Shown: positions 31,361 through 40,417, counted from the stretch's first letter. The stretch: DNA of 49,989 bases from Natronohydrobacter sp. (GCA_007118445.1 SKRP01000134.1:1-49989); one strand, 5' to 3'. Program-made: numbers and translations. The notes: a model not told the origin generated them from the letters alone.

Positions 31361-32959
31361 ATGACCACACCCCGCGTCAACCCGAACAAACGCTTGGAAG
31401 ATCAAGGCATTGTCGGCGTGTCGAAGGCTTATTACAATCTGCTGGAACCGGCTCTGATCGAAGCAGCGTTGCAGCGTGGCGAAGGGCGGCTGGGTCTGGG
31501 CGGGGCGTTTCTCGCCGCAACCGGCAGCCATACGGGCCGTTCACCCAAGGACAAGTTTGTCGTGCGCAACCCACAGGTCGAAGACAAGATCTGGTGGGAA
31601 AACAACGCGCCGATGGAACAGGCCGCCTTTGACCGGCTGCATGACGACATGCTTGCCCATCTGAAAGGGCGCGAGGTTTTCGTGCAGGATCTCTATGGCG
31701 GTGCGGACCCGGCCTACCGGCTGGATGTGCGCGTGGTGACGGAACTGGCCTGGCACGGGCTGTTCATCCGCCATCTGCTGCGCCGCCCCGCAGCCGAGGA
31801 ACTGGCGACATTCGACCCGGAATTCACCATCATCAACTGCCCCAGCTTCAAGGCCGACCCGGCCCGCCATGGCTGCCGCTCGGAAACCGTGATCGCGCTG
31901 GATCTGACGCGCAAGATCATTCTGATCGGCAATACCGCCTATGCGGGCGAGAACAAGAAATCGGTTTTCACCCTGCTGAACTACATCCTGCCGGAGAAAG
32001 GCGTGATGCCGATGCACTGCTCGGCCAATCACGCGGTCGACGATCCCGAAGACGCCGCTGTGTTCTTCGGCCTGTCGGGCACCGGCAAGACCACGCTTTC
32101 GGCCTGCCCGTCGCGCGTTCTGATCGGCGATGACGAACATGGCTGGTCGGATAGTGGCATCTTCAATTTCGAGGGCGGCTGCTACGCCAAGACCATCAAT
32201 CTCGACCCCGAGGCCGAGCCGGAGATCCATGCCACGACGCATCGTTTCGGGTCGGTGGTCGAGAATATGGTCTATGACCCGGACACGCTGGAACTGGATT
32301 TCAGCGATGACAGCCTGACCGCGAATACCCGCGTCGCCTATCCGCTGGAGGCGATTTCCAATGCCTCGCCGACCTCGCTGGGGGGGGTTCCGAAGAATAT
32401 CATCATGCTGACCTGCGATGCCTTCGGCGTGCTGCCCCCGATCGCGCGGCTGACGCCCGCGCAGGCGATGTATCACTTCCTGTCGGGCTTCACCTCGAAA
32501 GTGGCCGGAACCGAACAGGGTGTGACCGAACCGCAGCCCACTTTCTCGACCTGTTTCGGCGCGCCCTTCATGCCGCGCCGCCCGGAAGTCTATGGCAAGC
32601 TGTTGCAGGCGAAGATCGCGCAATTCGGGTCGGAATGCTGGCTGGTGAACACTGGCTGGACCGGCGGGGCCTATGGCACTGGCTCGCGGATGCCGATCAA
32701 GGCGACGCGGGCGCTGCTGACGGCTGCGCTGGATGGCTCGCTGCGCGAAGTCCAGTTCCGGCGTGATCCGAATTTCGGATTTGACGTGCCGGTTTCGGTG
32801 CCGGATGTGGCCGATGTTCTGCTCGACCCGCGCCGGACCTGGGAAGATGCAGACGCCTATGACGCGCAGGCGGCGAAACTGGTCAGCATGTTTGCCGAGA
32901 ATTTCGCGCAATATGTGCCCTTCATCGATGATGAAGTGAAACAGGCCGCCATCGGCTGA
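31361..32959 (+). CDS. pckA: Phosphoenolpyruvate carboxykinase (ATP)
   Basis: Converts oxaloacetate to phosphoenolpyruvate with ATP, the entry to gluconeogenesis. The 532-residue protein has the expected length and motifs: AATGSHTGRSPKDKFVV, FGLSGTGKTTLSA (P-loop near 237-246), IGDDEHGWSDSGIFNFEGGC and ATTHRFGSVVENMVYD. NTGWTGGAYGTGSRMPIKAT follows near the end. The ATG at 31361 has GGAG 9 bases upstream; an ATG at 31319 would add 14 unconserved residues. It diverges from chvI, the same neighbourhood known from Agrobacterium, where pckA is acid-induced. Confidence 0.97.
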   Translation: MTTPRVNPNKRLEDQGIVGVSKAYYNLLEPALIEAALQRGEGRLGLGGAFLAATGSHTGRSPKDKFVVRNPQVEDKIWWENNAPMEQAAFDRLHDDMLAHLKGREVFVQDLYGGADPAYRLDVRVVTELAWHGLFIRHLLRRPAAEELATFDPEFTIINCPSFKADPARHGCRSETVIALDLTRKIILIGNTAYAGENKKSVFTLLNYILPEKGVMPMHCSANHAVDDPEDAAVFFGLSGTGKTTLSACPSRVLIGDDEHGWSDSGIFNFEGGCYAKTINLDPEAEPEIHATTHRFGSVVENMVYDPDTLELDFSDDSLTANTRVAYPLEAISNASPTSLGGVPKNIIMLTCDAFGVLPPIARLTPAQAMYHFLSGFTSKVAGTEQGVTEPQPTFSTCFGAPFMPRRPEVYGKLLQAKIAQFGSECWLVNTGWTGGAYGTGSRMPIKATRALLTAALDGSLREVQFRRDPNFGFDVPVSVPDVADVLLDPRRTWEDADAYDAQAAKLVSMFAENFAQYVPFIDDEVKQAAIG

Positions 32960-32991
32960 GCTGACTGCTGACGCCAGGTCTGTTGTGAACG

Positions 32992-33017
32992 CCCTGCCGG
33001 ATTCCGGCGGGGTTTTT
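32992..33017 (+). terminator. Rho-independent terminator of pckA
   Basis: CCCTGCCGG (32992-33000) and CCGGCGGGG (33004-33012) form a 9-bp stem with one G-U pair and an ATT loop, followed by TTTTT (33013-33017). It starts 33 bases after the pckA stop. Confidence 0.9.
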
Positions 33018-33052
33018 CAGGTCTGATGGTGCTTGCGACCGCTTCCGGTGTA

Positions 33053-33082
33053 TTTGAGTATTTCTGGCAAGATGAAACCAGG
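33053..33082 (+). repeat. Tail-only copy of the intergenic repeat family
   Basis: TTTGAGTATTTCTGGCAAG followed by ATGAAACCAGG matches the tail of the two-hairpin elements. No hairpins of the full element precede it, apart from the pckA terminator 35 bases upstream. It lies between convergent pckA and the unknown gene at 33104. Confidence 0.7.
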
Positions 33083-33103
33083 GTGGCGCGCTTTTGGTTC
33101 CGG

Positions 33104-34144
33104 TCAACTGTCGCAGATATTCTGCAGGCTGACCCATTGCCCGTCGCTGAGCAGGGCCGTTTGCGGCGGCTCGCCTGCCATCGGGTCGAGCGCGCGCAGA
33201 TCGTCGGCGAGGCCCGCGAGGCCAGGATCGAGCGGCGCGGGATTGTCGACAAGAGGCCGGGTGGACAGCGCGACCCGCGCGAAACGCTCCATGAGCGAAT
33301 CGGTCTGCGGCGGATCGGGCAATGCGCGCAGCAAGGCGGGCGCATAGCCCTGCAGCGCGGGTGCGGGCAGTTCGGCAGCGGTCAGCAGGCGGAAGGTGGC
33401 CAGAATGCCAGCATGGCGCAAGAGCGGGCGCAGCGGGTCGAGATCGGCACTGCGCTGAGCGGCCATCAGAACAGCCCCGGCCAGAGCCTCGGCGCTGGCC
33501 GCATCATCGAGAAGCCGGGCATCGATCAGAAAGAAGCGGCCCATGATCGGCTGCACCCGTGGCGCGTCCAGCGGCAGACCCCGGAGCACCAGAAGCTGCG
33601 CAGGTTGCTGAAACAGCGCGCGCTGCAGGCTGGCCAGCGCCGCATCGCCATGATCGCTGCGGCATTCCACAGCTCCCATCTGCACAAGATCGGCGCGCAG
33701 GGCCTCGCCGAGTTCGACGCGCTTGGCCATCGGCACGACCGAGGCCGTATGCGCCACCAGCGCGGGCGGCACCAGAAGCGCAATCAACAGCCCGGTCACG
33801 GCCGCAAGGCCAAGCAGCACCGGCAGGCGCAGCCGCGCGCTCAGCGGGCGCGGCGGGCGCAGGGCGCGCTGGACGGTCCTGAGCGCTTCGATCAGCCAGT
33901 CATCCTGCAATTCGAGGATCTCGCTACCGCCGCCATCGGGGCTGAACAATGCCGGGCGCTTGCCGGGGTTCAGACGCTCGACCGCAGGCAGCGACCAATG
34001 GCTGAGCGGCTTCATGCTGCGGGTGTCGGAAATCACCAGCGTCGCGTCGCCAAAGCTGACGATCACCTCGCGGCGCTGGGCGTCCTGCGATGGTGCCCAG
34101 AGCCCCTGGCCTTCCAGTTTGCGATACTTCTCGAGCGCGGTCAT
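33104..34144 (-). CDS. Single-pass membrane protein of unknown function
   Basis: I do not recognise this 346-residue protein. Residues 1 to about 95 are soluble and beta-rich (QRREVIVSFGDATLVISDTR). One membrane helix lies at about 107-130 (LPVLLGLAAVTGLLIALLVP). The remaining 215 residues would lie outside the cytosol and are Ala/Leu-rich and mostly helical, with a Cys in GAVECRSDHGD and one near the C-terminus. The N-terminal layout hints at a regulatory or FHA-like module but no motif confirms it. The sequence before the ATG forms the arm of an inverted repeat. It lies 63 bases downstream of the acyl-CoA synthetase gene, on the same strand. Confidence 0.7.
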   Translation of the reverse strand: MTALEKYRKLEGQGLWAPSQDAQRREVIVSFGDATLVISDTRSMKPLSHWSLPAVERLNPGKRPALFSPDGGGSEILELQDDWLIEALRTVQRALRPPRPLSARLRLPVLLGLAAVTGLLIALLVPPALVAHTASVVPMAKRVELGEALRADLVQMGAVECRSDHGDAALASLQRALFQQPAQLLVLRGLPLDAPRVQPIMGRFFLIDARLLDDAASAEALAGAVLMAAQRSADLDPLRPLLRHAGILATFRLLTAAELPAPALQGYAPALLRALPDPPQTDSLMERFARVALSTRPLVDNPAPLDPGLAGLADDLRALDPMAGEPPQTALLSDGQWVSLQNICDS

Positions 34145-34196
34145 GCCGCCTGCCTGCTTCTTCTTGTTTGTGCAAGATTACATCAGAGCAGGCGGC
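34145..34196 (-). other. Inverted repeat overlapping the ribosome-binding region of the 33104-34144 gene
   Basis: GCCGCCTGC (34145-34153) and GCAGGCGGC (34188-34196) are perfect 9-bp inverted copies with a 34-base spacer. On the minus strand the second arm GCAGGCGGC runs directly into the ATG at 34144, so pairing would hide the ribosome-binding region. It may instead be a terminator for the acyl-CoA synthetase gene just upstream; no T-run is present. Confidence 0.4.
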
Positions 34197-34207
34197 AAGA
34201 CCAGCGA

Positions 34208-35833
34208 TCACATGGCCCGGACCTTCGCGCGCAGATCAAACTTCTGTATCTTTCCGGTCGAGGTCTTGGGCAGTTCCATCACCAGCACGCGCTTGGGCGT
34301 CTTGAACCCGGCCAGCCGTTCGCGACAAAAGGCAATCAGCGCCGCTTCGCTGAATTCCGCGCCGGGTTTCAGCTCGATACAGGCGCAGGGCACCTCGCCC
34401 CATTTCTCGTCCGGCAACGCCACCACGGCCGCCAGCGCAACTGACGGGTGTTTCATCAGCACGCCCTCGACCTCGACCGAGGAGACATTCTCGCCGCCGG
34501 AAATGATGATATCCTTCGCCCGGTCGGCGATCTTGATATAGCCATCGGGATGCTGAAACGCGATATCGCCGGAATGAAACCAGCCACCGCGAAACGCCTC
34601 CGCCGTGGCCTCGGGGTTGCGGAAATAGCCTTTCATCACCCCATTGCCGCGATGCATGATCTCGCCCAGCGATGCCCCGTCGCGCGGCACTGGCTGCATC
34701 TTGTCGCTATCCATCACGCAAAGCCCTTCCATGAAGGGCATGGCGATCCCGGTGCGGGCCTTGACCTCGGCGCGGTCATCACCCTGCAGGGTATCGAACC
34801 CGCTATGCCACAGGCATTCGGCATCCGGGCCATAGGTTTCGGTCAGGCCGTAAACCTGCGTGACATTGAAGCCCAGCGGCTCGATCGCCGCCAGCGTTGC
34901 CGCGGGCGGCGGAGCCCCGGCGGTGAACACCTCGACCACATGATCGAAGGGCAGCCGCGCCTCGTCGGGGGCGTTGATGATGGTCTGCAGCACGATGGGC
35001 GCACCGCCGAAATGCGTGGCCCCGTCAATGCTGATCGCCCGGTAAATCCCTTCGGCGGTCACATCGCGCAGGCAGATCATTGTCCCGCCCAGCACTGGCA
35101 GCATCCAGGGGTGGCACCAGGCGTTGCAATGAAACATCGGCACGATGGTCAGATAGCGCGGAAACAGCGTCATGCGCCAGGAAACCGGCTGCGACAGGGT
35201 CGAGAGATAGGCCCCGCGGTGATGATAGACCACGCCCTTGGGCTTGCCTGTCGTGCCGGAGGTATAGTTCAGCGCAAGGCTTTCCCATTCATCCTCGGGC
35301 ATGATCCAGTCAAAGCCCGGATCGCCTGCGGCGAGCAGCTCTTCATATTCGGTAAAATCGCCCGAGGGGGCAAAGCCTGATTCGCGGTCGGCGACCTCGA
35401 TGATCTCGGGCGGATGCTCCAGCGCCGCGCAGGCCGCCCGCGCGAGGTCCAGAAAATCCGTATCCGCAAGCAGGATCTTCGCGCCGGAATGGTCCAGGAT
35501 GTAGCGCACGGTTTCCACATCCAGCCGGGTATTGATCGCATTGAGCACGCCCCCGCAGGCAGGCACCCCGAAATGCGCCTCGGCATGGGGGGCAATATTG
35601 GGCATGAGCGTCGAGACCACATCCCCCGGCATCACGCCACGCAGACGCAACCCCGAGGCCAGCCGGCTGACCCGTTCAGCATATTCGGCATAGGTCCTGC
35701 GCGTCGCGCCCTGCACAAGCGCCTCGCGCGTGGCAAAGATATCGGCGGCGCGGCGCAGATGCGACAGCGGTGTCAGTGCGACATGATTCGCCGCACATTT
35801 GTCCAAACCGGTCTCGTCAGAAAGCCAGCCCAT
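34208..35833 (-). CDS. AMP-forming acyl-CoA synthetase
   Basis: Activates a carboxylic acid to its CoA thioester via an acyl-adenylate. The 541-residue protein has NYTSGTTGKPKGVVYHHRG (P-loop), VYGLTETYGP, GWFHSGDIA, KDIIISGGENVSSVEVE and the catalytic Lys528 in KTSTGKIQKFDLR. The opening ANHVALTPLSHLRRAADIF is that of medium-chain and plant AAE-like enzymes, a group that also includes DmdB-type ligases. The chain-length preference is not readable. It is separated from the fad operon by the Hint gene on the other strand. Confidence 0.9.
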   Translation of the reverse strand: MGWLSDETGLDKCAANHVALTPLSHLRRAADIFATREALVQGATRRTYAEYAERVSRLASGLRLRGVMPGDVVSTLMPNIAPHAEAHFGVPACGGVLNAINTRLDVETVRYILDHSGAKILLADTDFLDLARAACAALEHPPEIIEVADRESGFAPSGDFTEYEELLAAGDPGFDWIMPEDEWESLALNYTSGTTGKPKGVVYHHRGAYLSTLSQPVSWRMTLFPRYLTIVPMFHCNAWCHPWMLPVLGGTMICLRDVTAEGIYRAISIDGATHFGGAPIVLQTIINAPDEARLPFDHVVEVFTAGAPPPAATLAAIEPLGFNVTQVYGLTETYGPDAECLWHSGFDTLQGDDRAEVKARTGIAMPFMEGLCVMDSDKMQPVPRDGASLGEIMHRGNGVMKGYFRNPEATAEAFRGGWFHSGDIAFQHPDGYIKIADRAKDIIISGGENVSSVEVEGVLMKHPSVALAAVVALPDEKWGEVPCACIELKPGAEFSEAALIAFCRERLAGFKTPKRVLVMELPKTSTGKIQKFDLRAKVRAM

Positions 35834-36003
35834 TGATCCCCCCTCAATTCACGAATCCCCGCAGGCGTCATCCTGTCATGCGCCTGCCGCCACAGTTCAG
35901 CATGACCCATGTCGCATGCAACAAAAAGTTGCGCGCCCAGAAAATACCCAAGTCTTTCCCCGTTTGCGCCGCTTCACATTAGTTAACTCACGATCACAGG
36001 CAA

Positions 36004-36036
36004 TGGACCAAGGGGGCGAAACGCCCTGTCAGTCCA
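36004..36036 (+). other. Nested leader hairpin upstream of the second Hint gene
   Basis: Outer arms TGGAC/GTCCA (36004-36008 with 36032-36036) enclose GGGCG/CGCCC (36014-36018 with 36022-36026) around an AAA loop. It ends 5 bases before the GAAAGGA ribosome-binding site (from 36042) and may shape translation of the gene. The gap 35834-36054 also holds a smaller GCAAC/GTTGC hairpin. Confidence 0.35.
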
Positions 36037-36054
36037 CTGAAGAAAGGAATGACC

Positions 36055-36789
36055 ATGTTCGATATCGCTTCTTCAGTAAAGGGTTTCGCTGCGCGTTCCT
36101 GCAGTTTCGACACGATCCAGAAACAGATCGAGCACCAGAGCTATGACGCGGCCCTGCCCTGGGCCAGGATGACCAGATTGCGCGAGAACGGTTTTCTGGC
36201 CGAAACGCTGATTGCCACGGATCAGGGCTGGCGGCAGGCCGGTGTGATCATGCCCGGCGATGTGGTGATGACCTTCGATCATGGCCATCAGCGCGTGACG
36301 GATGTTCAGACTGTCAAAATCGACCCAAGGGTCATTCCGGACCGCAAGGCCATGCTCATGTCGGTGCCCAAAGGCGCGCTGGGCAACCGTCGTCCGATGC
36401 GGATTCTGCCGATGCAGGAAGTGATTGTCGAAATCGACGCGGCCGAAGAGCTTTACGGCGATCCTTTCGTCGTGATCCCGGCCCATATGCTGGAAGGCTA
36501 CCAGCGCATCACCAAGACCGCTTTCGACCAGCCCATCACTGTCGTGATGCTGGGTTTCGAGCGCGAGCAAATCCTGCACAGCAATGGCGGTCTGCTTGCG
36601 GTCTCGAATACGGCCAGCGAGTTGTCGCCGCTCAAATCTGCGGAGGAAACAGGCGAGGAAAGATACCACCGCCTGTCCCAGATTCAGCTGCGGCGCCTGA
36701 TCGGGACCTGGCCCAAGCCAGAATATGCTGCCTTTGTGGAAAGCACTATCGATGACACCTATGCCGCGTTGGAAAGCCGGCTGGCGTAA
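36055..36789 (+). CDS. Hint-domain (Hedgehog/intein-like) protein, lacking the catalytic Cys
   Basis: The 244-residue protein has a Hint domain from about residue 46. GFLAETLIATDQGWRQ with VIMPGDVVMTFDHG is the opening block, without the usual nucleophilic Cys. VPKGALGNRRPMRILPMQEV, AEELYGDPFVVIPAHML and ILHSNGGLLAVSN follow and match the Hint_2 pattern common in Rhodobacteraceae. The N-terminal 45 residues and the C-terminal helical tail are not recognised. Start: AAAGGA abuts an ATG at 36049 but is six bases from the ATG at 36055, so the latter is preferred. It overlaps fadJ by 31 bases at the 3' end. Confidence 0.78.
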   Translation: MFDIASSVKGFAARSCSFDTIQKQIEHQSYDAALPWARMTRLRENGFLAETLIATDQGWRQAGVIMPGDVVMTFDHGHQRVTDVQTVKIDPRVIPDRKAMLMSVPKGALGNRRPMRILPMQEVIVEIDAAEELYGDPFVVIPAHMLEGYQRITKTAFDQPITVVMLGFEREQILHSNGGLLAVSNTASELSPLKSAEETGEERYHRLSQIQLRRLIGTWPKPEYAAFVESTIDDTYAALESRLA

Positions 36790-38954
36790 AAGCCCGCCTC
36801 TTTCCCGACGGCATCACGCAACAGCTGCGGGGCCTCGAAACGGGTCCCGAAGCGCGCGGTGAGCCTGTCGCAGGTGTCCACCGCATAGGCTGCACCCAGC
36901 ATATCCAGCCAGGAGAACGGCCCGCCCGACCAGGGCGCGAAACCCCAGCCCAGAATCGCGCCGACATCGCCCTCGCGGATATCGGTCAGCACGCCCTCCT
37001 CCAGCGCGCGCACGGCCTCCAGCGCCTGGGCGAACATCAACCGGTGCTGCACTTCGATCAGGTCGGGCTGATCTTCGGCAGTCGGGAATTGCTGTGCCAG
37101 CCCGTCCCAAAGGCCCTGCCGCTTGCCCTTCTCGTCATAGCTGTAGAACCCGGCCTGAGTCTTGCGCCCCAGACGGCCCTGCGCGACCATCCAGAACACC
37201 ACCTCATCGACATCGCCATCAGCATAGGCATCGCCCATCGCCGCGCGCGTGGCTTTCGCGATCTTGGCCCCCAGATCGAGCGAGGTCTCATCGACCAGCT
37301 GCAGCGGGCCCAGCGGCATCCCCATCAGTTTCGCAGCATTCTCGACCAGCGCCGGCGCGACACCTTCGCGCACCATGCGCATCCCTTCGTTGATGTAAGG
37401 GATGATGCAGCGATTGGCGTAGAAGAAGCGCGCATCATTGACCACGATCGGCGTCTTGCGGATCTGGCGCACGAAATCGAGCGCCTTGGCGACGGCACGG
37501 TCGCCGGTCTGTTGGCCGCGAATGATCTCGACCAGCAGCATCTTGTCGACCGGGCTGAAGAAGTGGATACCGATGAACTGCTCGGGGCGCGCGCTGGCTT
37601 TCGCCAGATCGCTGATCGGCAGGGTCGAGGTGTTGGTCGCGAAAATCGCATTTTCCGGGATTGCCGCTTCGGCCTTGGCCGTGACCTCGGCCTTGACCCT
37701 CGGGTCCTCGAACACGGCCTCGATGACCAGATCGCAGCCACTCAGCGCCGCGTAATCCGTCGTGGGGGTGATCCGGCCCAGCACTTCGGCCTTTTTCGCC
37801 TCACTCACCTTGCCGCGCTTCATGCCCTTGTCGAGGATACCCTCGGCATAGCCCCTGCCCTTTTCGGCTGCGGCTTGTTCCGCATCGATCAGCACCACCT
37901 CGATCCCGGCATTCGCGGCGACATAGGCGATGCCCGCGCCCATCATGCCTGCGCCCAGCACCCCCAGCTTGGCGACCTTTTCATCTTCCACCTTGGGCCG
38001 GTTCGCGCCTTTCTCCAACGCTTCCTTGTTGATGAAAAGCGAGCGGATCATCGCGCTGGAGGACGGGTTCATCAGCACATTGACGAACCAGCGCGCCTCG
38101 ATCTTCAGCGCCGTGTCGAAGGGCACCAGCGCGCCCTCATAGACCGCTGACAAGAGCGCCTTGGCCGCCGGATAGACGCCCTGCGTCTTGCCGTTGATCA
38201 TGGCCGAGGCCCCCACGAAGGTCATGAACCCGGCCGGATGATAGGGCGCGCCACCAGGCATCTTGTAGCCCTTGGCATCCCAGGGCTTGACCAGATCAGC
38301 ATCTTTCGCGCCCAATACCCACTCTTTAGCGCGCGCCAGAAGCTCGTCGCCCGGCACCACTTCGTCAATGATCCCGGCCGCTTTCACCTTCTTCGGCTCC
38401 GACAGCTTGCCTTCCAGCAGGAAGGGCGCGGCCCCCATCGCGCCGAGCTTGCGCGCCAGCCGCGTGGTGCCACCTGCGCCGGGGAAAATGCCGACCATGA
38501 TCTCGGGCAGGCCGATCTTGGCTTTCGGATTATCCGCCGCGATAATGCGATGGCAAGCGAGCGGAATTTCCAGCCCGATCCCCAGCGCCGTGCCGGGCAG
38601 CGCGGCCACAATCGGCTTGCCGCCTTTCAGCGTCTTGGGGTCCATGCCCGCGCGCTCGATCTTGCGCAGGGTCCGGTGCATCGACATGATCCCGTCAAAC
38701 AGCCCCTTTTCCGGCTGATCGCCCGCCATTTCCTTCATCTTCGCGATGACATTCAGATCCATGCCGCCTGCGAAATCAGACTTGCCGGAAGTGATGATCA
38801 CCCCCTTTACGGCGTCATCGCCCAGCGCGGTGTCAATATGCGCCTCAAGCTCGGCCAGCCCCTCCATCGAGAGCACATTCATCGATTTGTTCGGAATGTC
38901 CCAGGAGATCGTGGCAATCCCGTCAGCATCGGTGGAATAGTGAAAATCGGTCAT
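36759..38954 (-). CDS. fadJ: Multifunctional fatty-acid oxidation protein (enoyl-CoA hydratase / 3-hydroxyacyl-CoA dehydrogenase)
   Basis: Catalyses the hydration and NAD-dependent oxidation steps of beta-oxidation. The 731-residue protein has an N-terminal crotonase domain (about 1-190), including ALPGTALGIGLEIPLACH and MVGIFPGAGGTTRL. The dehydrogenase Rossmann domain starts GVLGAGMMGAGIAY (331 onwards), with IEAVFEDPRVKAEV, FSPVDKMLLVEI and the C-terminal HAD repeats. It lies 15 bases after the thiolase gene. The 3' end overlaps the convergent Hint gene. It could equally be called FadB; the two are not separable here. Confidence 0.95.
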   Translation of the reverse strand: MTDFHYSTDADGIATISWDIPNKSMNVLSMEGLAELEAHIDTALGDDAVKGVIITSGKSDFAGGMDLNVIAKMKEMAGDQPEKGLFDGIMSMHRTLRKIERAGMDPKTLKGGKPIVAALPGTALGIGLEIPLACHRIIAADNPKAKIGLPEIMVGIFPGAGGTTRLARKLGAMGAAPFLLEGKLSEPKKVKAAGIIDEVVPGDELLARAKEWVLGAKDADLVKPWDAKGYKMPGGAPYHPAGFMTFVGASAMINGKTQGVYPAAKALLSAVYEGALVPFDTALKIEARWFVNVLMNPSSSAMIRSLFINKEALEKGANRPKVEDEKVAKLGVLGAGMMGAGIAYVAANAGIEVVLIDAEQAAAEKGRGYAEGILDKGMKRGKVSEAKKAEVLGRITPTTDYAALSGCDLVIEAVFEDPRVKAEVTAKAEAAIPENAIFATNTSTLPISDLAKASARPEQFIGIHFFSPVDKMLLVEIIRGQQTGDRAVAKALDFVRQIRKTPIVVNDARFFYANRCIIPYINEGMRMVREGVAPALVENAAKLMGMPLGPLQLVDETSLDLGAKIAKATRAAMGDAYADGDVDEVVFWMVAQGRLGRKTQAGFYSYDEKGKRQGLWDGLAQQFPTAEDQPDLIEVQHRLMFAQALEAVRALEEGVLTDIREGDVGAILGWGFAPWSGGPFSWLDMLGAAYAVDTCDRLTARFGTRFEAPQLLRDAVGKEAGFYASRLSNAA

Positions 38955-38969
38955 TGTCCTTGCCTCCCC

Positions 38970-40181
38970 TTACACGCGCTCGATGATCGTGGCCGCACCC
39001 ATGCCCGAGGCCACGCACAGCGTCGCAAGCCCGGTGCCCTTGCCCGTGCGTTCCAGCTCGTCAAGCAGCGTGCCGATGATCATCGCGCCCGTGGCCCCCA
39101 GCGGATGGCCCATCGCAATCGCCCCGCCATTCACATTCACGCGGTCGCTGTCGACATCGAAAGCCTGCATGAAGCGCAATACGACCGAGGCGAAAGCTTC
39201 ATTAACTTCGAACAGATCAATATCGGAAATCTGCATCCCGCTGTCGCGCAGGATCTTTTCTGTGGCAGGCACGGGGCCGGTCAGCATGATCGTCGGGTCG
39301 GTGCCGATCTTGGCTGTGGCCTTGATCCTTGCTCTTGGTTTCAAACCATATTTCTCACCAAACTCTTTCGAGCCGATCAGAACCCCCGCCGCGCCATCGA
39401 CAATGCCCGAGGAATTGCCTGCATGATGGATATGTTCGATATGTTCAAGATGTGGATATTTCATGAGCGCGATCTTGTCGAAACCGGGCATCACCTCGCC
39501 CATATCCTTGAAGGCCGGTTTCAGACCGCCAAGGCTCTGCATATCTGTGCCGGGGCGGATGTACTCATCGCGGTCCAGAATGGTCAGCCCGTTGATATCC
39601 GTGACCGGAACCACTGAGCGCGCAAAGCGACCCTCTTCCCAAGCCGTGACCGCGCGCTTCTGGCTCTCGACCGCCAGCGCATCCGCCATGTCGCGGGTGA
39701 AACCGTATTCCGTAGCGATAATATCCGCCGCTATCCCCTGGGGCACGAAATAGCGCTCCATCGCGACCGAGGGATCGACCGCCACCGCCGCCCCGTCCGA
39801 GCCCATCGCGACGCGGCTCATCATCTCTACCCCGCCTGCGACATAGGCCATGCCAGCCCCACCGCGCACCTGATTGGCAGCAATATTCACGGCCTCCATT
39901 CCAGATGCGCAGAACCGGTTGATCGCCAGCCCCGGCACCTGCTCGTCGAAATCCGACGCCATCACGGCGGTCCGCGCAAGGCACCCGCCCTGCTCGCCCA
40001 CCTGGGTTACATTGCCCCAGATCACATCCTCGATCGCCACCGTGTCCAGATCATTGCGCGCCTTGAGGGCATTCAAGACGCCCGCCGAGAGACGCACCGC
40101 TGTCACCTCATGCAGGCTGCCATCAGCGCGCCCCTTGCCGCGCGGCGTGCGGATCGCGTCGAAAATATATGCTTCACTCAT
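38970..40181 (-). CDS. fadI: Acetyl-CoA C-acyltransferase (thiolase)
   Basis: Thiolytic last step of beta-oxidation. The 403-residue protein has the nucleophile Cys91 in AINRFCASGMEAVN, EVNEAFASVVLRFM, NVNGGAIAMGHPLGATGA with the catalytic His, and CVASGMGAATIIE with the second Cys. GGAGG lies 6 bases before the ATG. It is directly followed by the fadJ-type gene, the usual two-subunit pair. The 278-base gap upstream (40182-40459) holds two inverted copies of the intergenic repeat tail. Confidence 0.95.
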   Translation of the reverse strand: MSEAYIFDAIRTPRGKGRADGSLHEVTAVRLSAGVLNALKARNDLDTVAIEDVIWGNVTQVGEQGGCLARTAVMASDFDEQVPGLAINRFCASGMEAVNIAANQVRGGAGMAYVAGGVEMMSRVAMGSDGAAVAVDPSVAMERYFVPQGIAADIIATEYGFTRDMADALAVESQKRAVTAWEEGRFARSVVPVTDINGLTILDRDEYIRPGTDMQSLGGLKPAFKDMGEVMPGFDKIALMKYPHLEHIEHIHHAGNSSGIVDGAAGVLIGSKEFGEKYGLKPRARIKATAKIGTDPTIMLTGPVPATEKILRDSGMQISDIDLFEVNEAFASVVLRFMQAFDVDSDRVNVNGGAIAMGHPLGATGAMIIGTLLDELERTGKGTGLATLCVASGMGAATIIERV

Positions 40182-40255
40182 CTCGTTCCCTCCCGTTTCG
40201 GGTCAGTCTTTCTGTCTCTCGCCAGCCGCGTCACATGCGGACGCAACCGAAGTGT

Positions 40256-40284
40256 TTGAGTATTTTTTGCAAGATGAAACATGG
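40256..40284 (+). repeat. Tail-only copy of the intergenic repeat family, plus orientation
   Basis: TTGAGTATTTTTTGCAAGAT followed by GAAACATGG matches the tail of the two-hairpin elements. It faces the copy at 40418-40442 in inverted orientation. It lies 75 bases upstream of the thiolase start. Confidence 0.7.
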
Positions 40285-40417
40285 GGTCTTCACCAAGCAT
40301 TAAGGTTAAGCTGCTATCTTCGGAGATGCGGTACAGGCTGGAGAGCCGATGACCGCGCAAGGTGAAGCCGCCCTGTCCTGATGACGCCGGGTGCCGAGGG
40401 GCAGGGCGCATTGCCTG

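Noticed and set aside
31541..32911. 456-codon open frame antisense to pckA
   Set aside because: It is a shadow frame of a conserved enzyme gene.
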